Below, one piece after another: positions 62,040 to 64,000 of a DNA stretch of 64,000 nt. The stretch covers positions 62,001-126,000 of the forward strand of contig JAHDVF020000223.1 of the NCBI GenBank assembly GCA_022606425.2, given 5' to 3'. Each line of letters starts with the position of its first letter. The stretch's first letter is position 1. A model generated the notes under the pieces. The model was not told the origin of the DNA. It worked only from the letters and a program-made list of their open reading frames with translations, and ran no database searches. The DNA comes from Lepidostoma basale. Taxonomy: Eukaryota > Arthropoda > Insecta > Trichoptera > Lepidostomatidae. A program made the translations under genes and the position numbers.

Positions 62040-62300
62040 AACTAACCATCACGCCGTTTCCCTGAAAGGGTAGGCAGAAAGAATATACTGAAAAACTTTA
62101 ATCGATGCCGCACTCCATCCTTCTCTTTTCGCCGTCGCGAGAGACGCGGTGTGATGGGTTGCGAACCTCATCGCCACCAATTGGCATCTCCCCCGCACAC
62201 TCCGATCATTCAACGTCTACATAACAAATCTAAAACAAATTATATAAAATACAATGATATAAAATAAAATAACACATAAAAATAATTTAACACATAATGA
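62040..62300 (-). mobile_element. SINE-L copy
   Basis: The tail (AACTAAACTAAACTAACC) is a GTTTA variant. The LINE-R-derived end, GGATGGAGTGCGGC, the box GGTTCGCAACCC and the AT-rich head follow on the minus strand as in 3697-3990. Confidence 0.7.
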
Positions 62301-62524
62301 ATAATAAATTCAATATCAATAAACAAAATTATTAATAAATTCAATATCTATAAACATAAACCCAAAAAAACAATATAATTAAAAATTTAAGAACAATTAA
62401 GTACAAAAAAACAATAAGAAGAACAAGAGAAGCAAATATCAATTTTATACATTATATAAGAGATAGATGCTTTCATATGCACTGTACTCGTATATAGCTA
62501 TATATATACGAGTATATGCACTGT

Positions 62525-62636
62525 TTGATTTGGTTTAAGTCCCGACTCTATTAACAGGTGATTCTAATAATTGTTGTTTGTAATATCTTTTGAGAAAATA
62601 AACTGATTTGATTTGATTCGATTTAATTTGATACAA
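62525..62636 (+). mobile_element. LINE-C 3' UTR and tail
   Basis: GTAATATCTTTTGAGAAAAT then AAACTGATTTGATTTGATTC. It has no coding part. Upstream at 62477-62520 is a short palindrome (TACTCGTATATA/TATATACGAGTA). Confidence 0.65.
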
Positions 62637-62777
62637 CAAAGTTATCTTAAAAAACTCGCGCTGAAAACTAAAAGAACAATGATTTTTCAACCCTATTATT
62701 ATTGTTTTGTTAAATCGCTAGTTACATCATAACGGCGCGGGCCAAATCAACGTAAAGGGAACTATCATATTGATTTG

Positions 62778-62910
62778 CGTGACATGTGATAGGTAAGCTA
62801 ATCTATTGCCATGTTATTGTCACGTGAATTCTTCACCAGACCAAAGTCCGTGTGACAATCACACCGGGGTGGCAGTCAAAGCACTTACCCCTCGGCTACA
62901 AAGGTCGTCA
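62778..62910 (-). mobile_element. SINE-T copy with the B box deleted
   Basis: The minus strand has GACGACCTTTGTAGCCGAGG and the body with TCACGTGAATTC/GTCTGGTGAAG. About 26 bp containing the B box are missing between TGCCACCCC and GGTGTGATTGTC. Confidence 0.7.
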
Positions 62911-63099
62911 ATCGCTTATTATTTTATCGGCTCAGTAATATGCTATATGGAGACAAAAGCATGAGTTCAATTAAGAAAGTTGTTTAATTACCTATTAATG
63001 AGGCCGGGATCGAGACAAATTTATATTTAGAGGCGACTGCGCTCATTTTTTTTTTCAAATTCCATTTTTATTTCGTATCCTTTTAAAATGTATGGAATA

Positions 63100-63175
63100 T
63101 GTATGATAGAGCGTCAAATGCAAATATAAGAATTAAATGCAGTGAGAATGAAGCATTAATATAAATATAATGAAA
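63100..63175 (+). mobile_element. LINE-R internal fragment
   Basis: TATGATAGAGCGTCAAATGC then AAATATAAGAATTAAATGCA match the YDRVSNANIRxECSENE segment of 20676-21340. Both ends are lost. Confidence 0.5.
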
Positions 63176-63179
63176 AGTT

Positions 63180-63645
63180 CATAAAGACATGGAATTTGTA
63201 TTATTTTTTTCAAATTAATCAACTTTGTGTTGCTTTATACTCGTGGGTTATTCTGGTTTCAGAATATGATTATATTAATTTAACACGTTTTTCTTACTTA
63301 ATAATATTCAACGTGGTTCAACACACTCCCAGAAAAAATAATTATTAGCTTATACAATGAGTTTATGTTTTTATACCATATCAAAAATAATTTAAGATAT
63401 GATACTCGTACATCTTTAATATTTTTTCACAATCATCCAAAATATTATATAAGATATCGCGATTATTAAAAATAACCAACATAGCATTTTTTGTTTTTAT
63501 TACCAGACATATAAAAAAGATATTGAAGGGGGGAGTACATAAAATTATTTTTTGACGAAAAGTAAAGAAAACGTTTTAAAACAATCGTGTCCTTTTTTGA
63601 ACCTGGTTAGACTATAAATCTTTTTCAGAGTTTGAATAAATATAA
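63180..63645. other. No gene recognised
   Basis: AT-rich; no long frame and no repeat partner. Confidence 0.4.
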
Positions 63646-63649
63646 TTGC

Positions 63650-63725
63650 AATTTGTATTTTGACAACACTTTATTTTTATTTTTATAGACATGTTTCGGT
63701 TGTGATATAACCTTTTTCGTTGTAT
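63650..63725 (-). repeat. Foldback F10-related arm
   Basis: TTTTGACAACACTTTATTTT and ACATGTTTCGGTTGTG match the left arm of F10. The hammerhead-like core box is not preserved. Confidence 0.5.
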
Positions 63726-63849
63726 AAATTTTGCCAACAAAAAAAAATTGTCACTTACGAGTATACTTAAAAGGGGTCGAGTTTGAATATTTCAGAACCA
63801 ACAATATATGGGTGAGGAAGGGTTCAGGGTTCAACATTATTAACTGTTT

Positions 63850-63965
63850 AAATAAAAACACTGTTATAAAATATCACAATTAATTATATATTTTTTTAAA
63901 TTGTCGTGATAGCTGTTTCGCTAACCGATGTTAGCATCGTCAAGTGTGACATCGTCAAGTGTGAA
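63850..63965 (-). repeat. Foldback F1 arm with mutated hammerhead
   Basis: Minus strand 63948-63899: TTGACGA instead of CTGANGA, helix II GCTAAC/GTTAGC perfect, GAAAC, AGCT, then ATC. The flank CATCGTCAAGTGTGA is duplicated in tandem at 63937-63967. The element runs towards the end of the window. Confidence 0.55.
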
Positions 63966-64000
63966 ATATACTTAATGGTGATTGTAATCTGTAGAAGAAT

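Noticed and set aside
4890..63760. Over-represented word ACTCGTA/TACGAGT (about 15 occurrences)
   Set aside because: Only about twice a rough composition-based expectation, and some copies sit inside repeats; not enough to call a signal.
1..64000. CRISPR arrays, operons, prophage or ribosomal RNA
   Set aside because: No regularly spaced direct repeats, no dense same-strand gene arrays and no rRNA-like blocks were seen.

Overview
This looks like nuclear DNA of an arthropod, most likely a moth or butterfly. It is AT-rich and packed with decayed non-LTR retrotransposons, some ending in (GAA)n with the 'EAYVQQWT' C-terminus familiar from lepidopteran RTE-like elements. It also holds tRNA-derived SINEs, MITEs and many palindromic (foldback) repeats. 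There are no bacterial-type operons, rRNA genes or CRISPR. No complete host gene is visible. The only credible host coding segment is one short exon on the minus strand (34351-34472): an ATG in strong context, a basic stretch, one membrane anchor and a consensus splice donor. The window is therefore probably intergenic and/or intronic to that gene.

Family names used here are mine. LINE-R: about 30 5'-truncated copies, protein ending near 'SILSAYPxGETA', tail (GTTA)n or (GTTT)n. LINE-C: tail built on TTGATT. RTE-G: several related families with (GAA)n tails. SINE-T: tRNA-derived. SINE-L: unrelated body joined to a LINE-R 3' end. SINE-D: short element with the core CCCGCATGGACGG. Repeat A: dispersed repeat that serves as a landing pad. 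Foldbacks F1-F11: palindromic repeats.

Layout. 1-2.8 kb: SINE-D remnant and repeat A with an RTE-G insertion. 2.8-8.6 kb: a mosaic of duplicated LINE 3' ends. 8.6-16.6 kb: RT fragments, SINE-D, an RTE-G copy with target-site duplication (TSD), and a head-to-head LINE-R/SINE-L pair. 16.9-21.6 kb: SINE-T in a foldback, a deleted mariner transposase, and a TIR element carrying a nested SINE-D. 21.6-31.5 kb: LINE-R, RTE-G and foldbacks. 31.7-36.3 kb: two MITEs, the host exon, a foldback with paired hammerhead-like motifs, the best LINE-R copy and a long (TAA)n tract. 37.4-45.7 kb: foldbacks, a perfect 37-bp palindrome, a second RTE-G insertion in repeat A and a twin-primed LINE-R. 46-56 kb: nested LINE-C/hAT and LINE-R/SINE-D. 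56-64 kb: mostly featureless AT-rich DNA, with LINE-C, a hAT MITE and SINE remnants.

The most interesting signal is a set of hammerhead-ribozyme-like motifs. Each has CTGANGA, a short helix II, GAAA, a 2-bp helix III and NUH. Ten have an intact core and several more are decayed. They sit in otherwise unrelated foldback families, often as oppositely oriented pairs. Hammerheads are known from Penelope-like and other small retroelements, so the foldbacks may be terminal-repeat relics of such elements. All structures were read by eye; no search or folding program was run.
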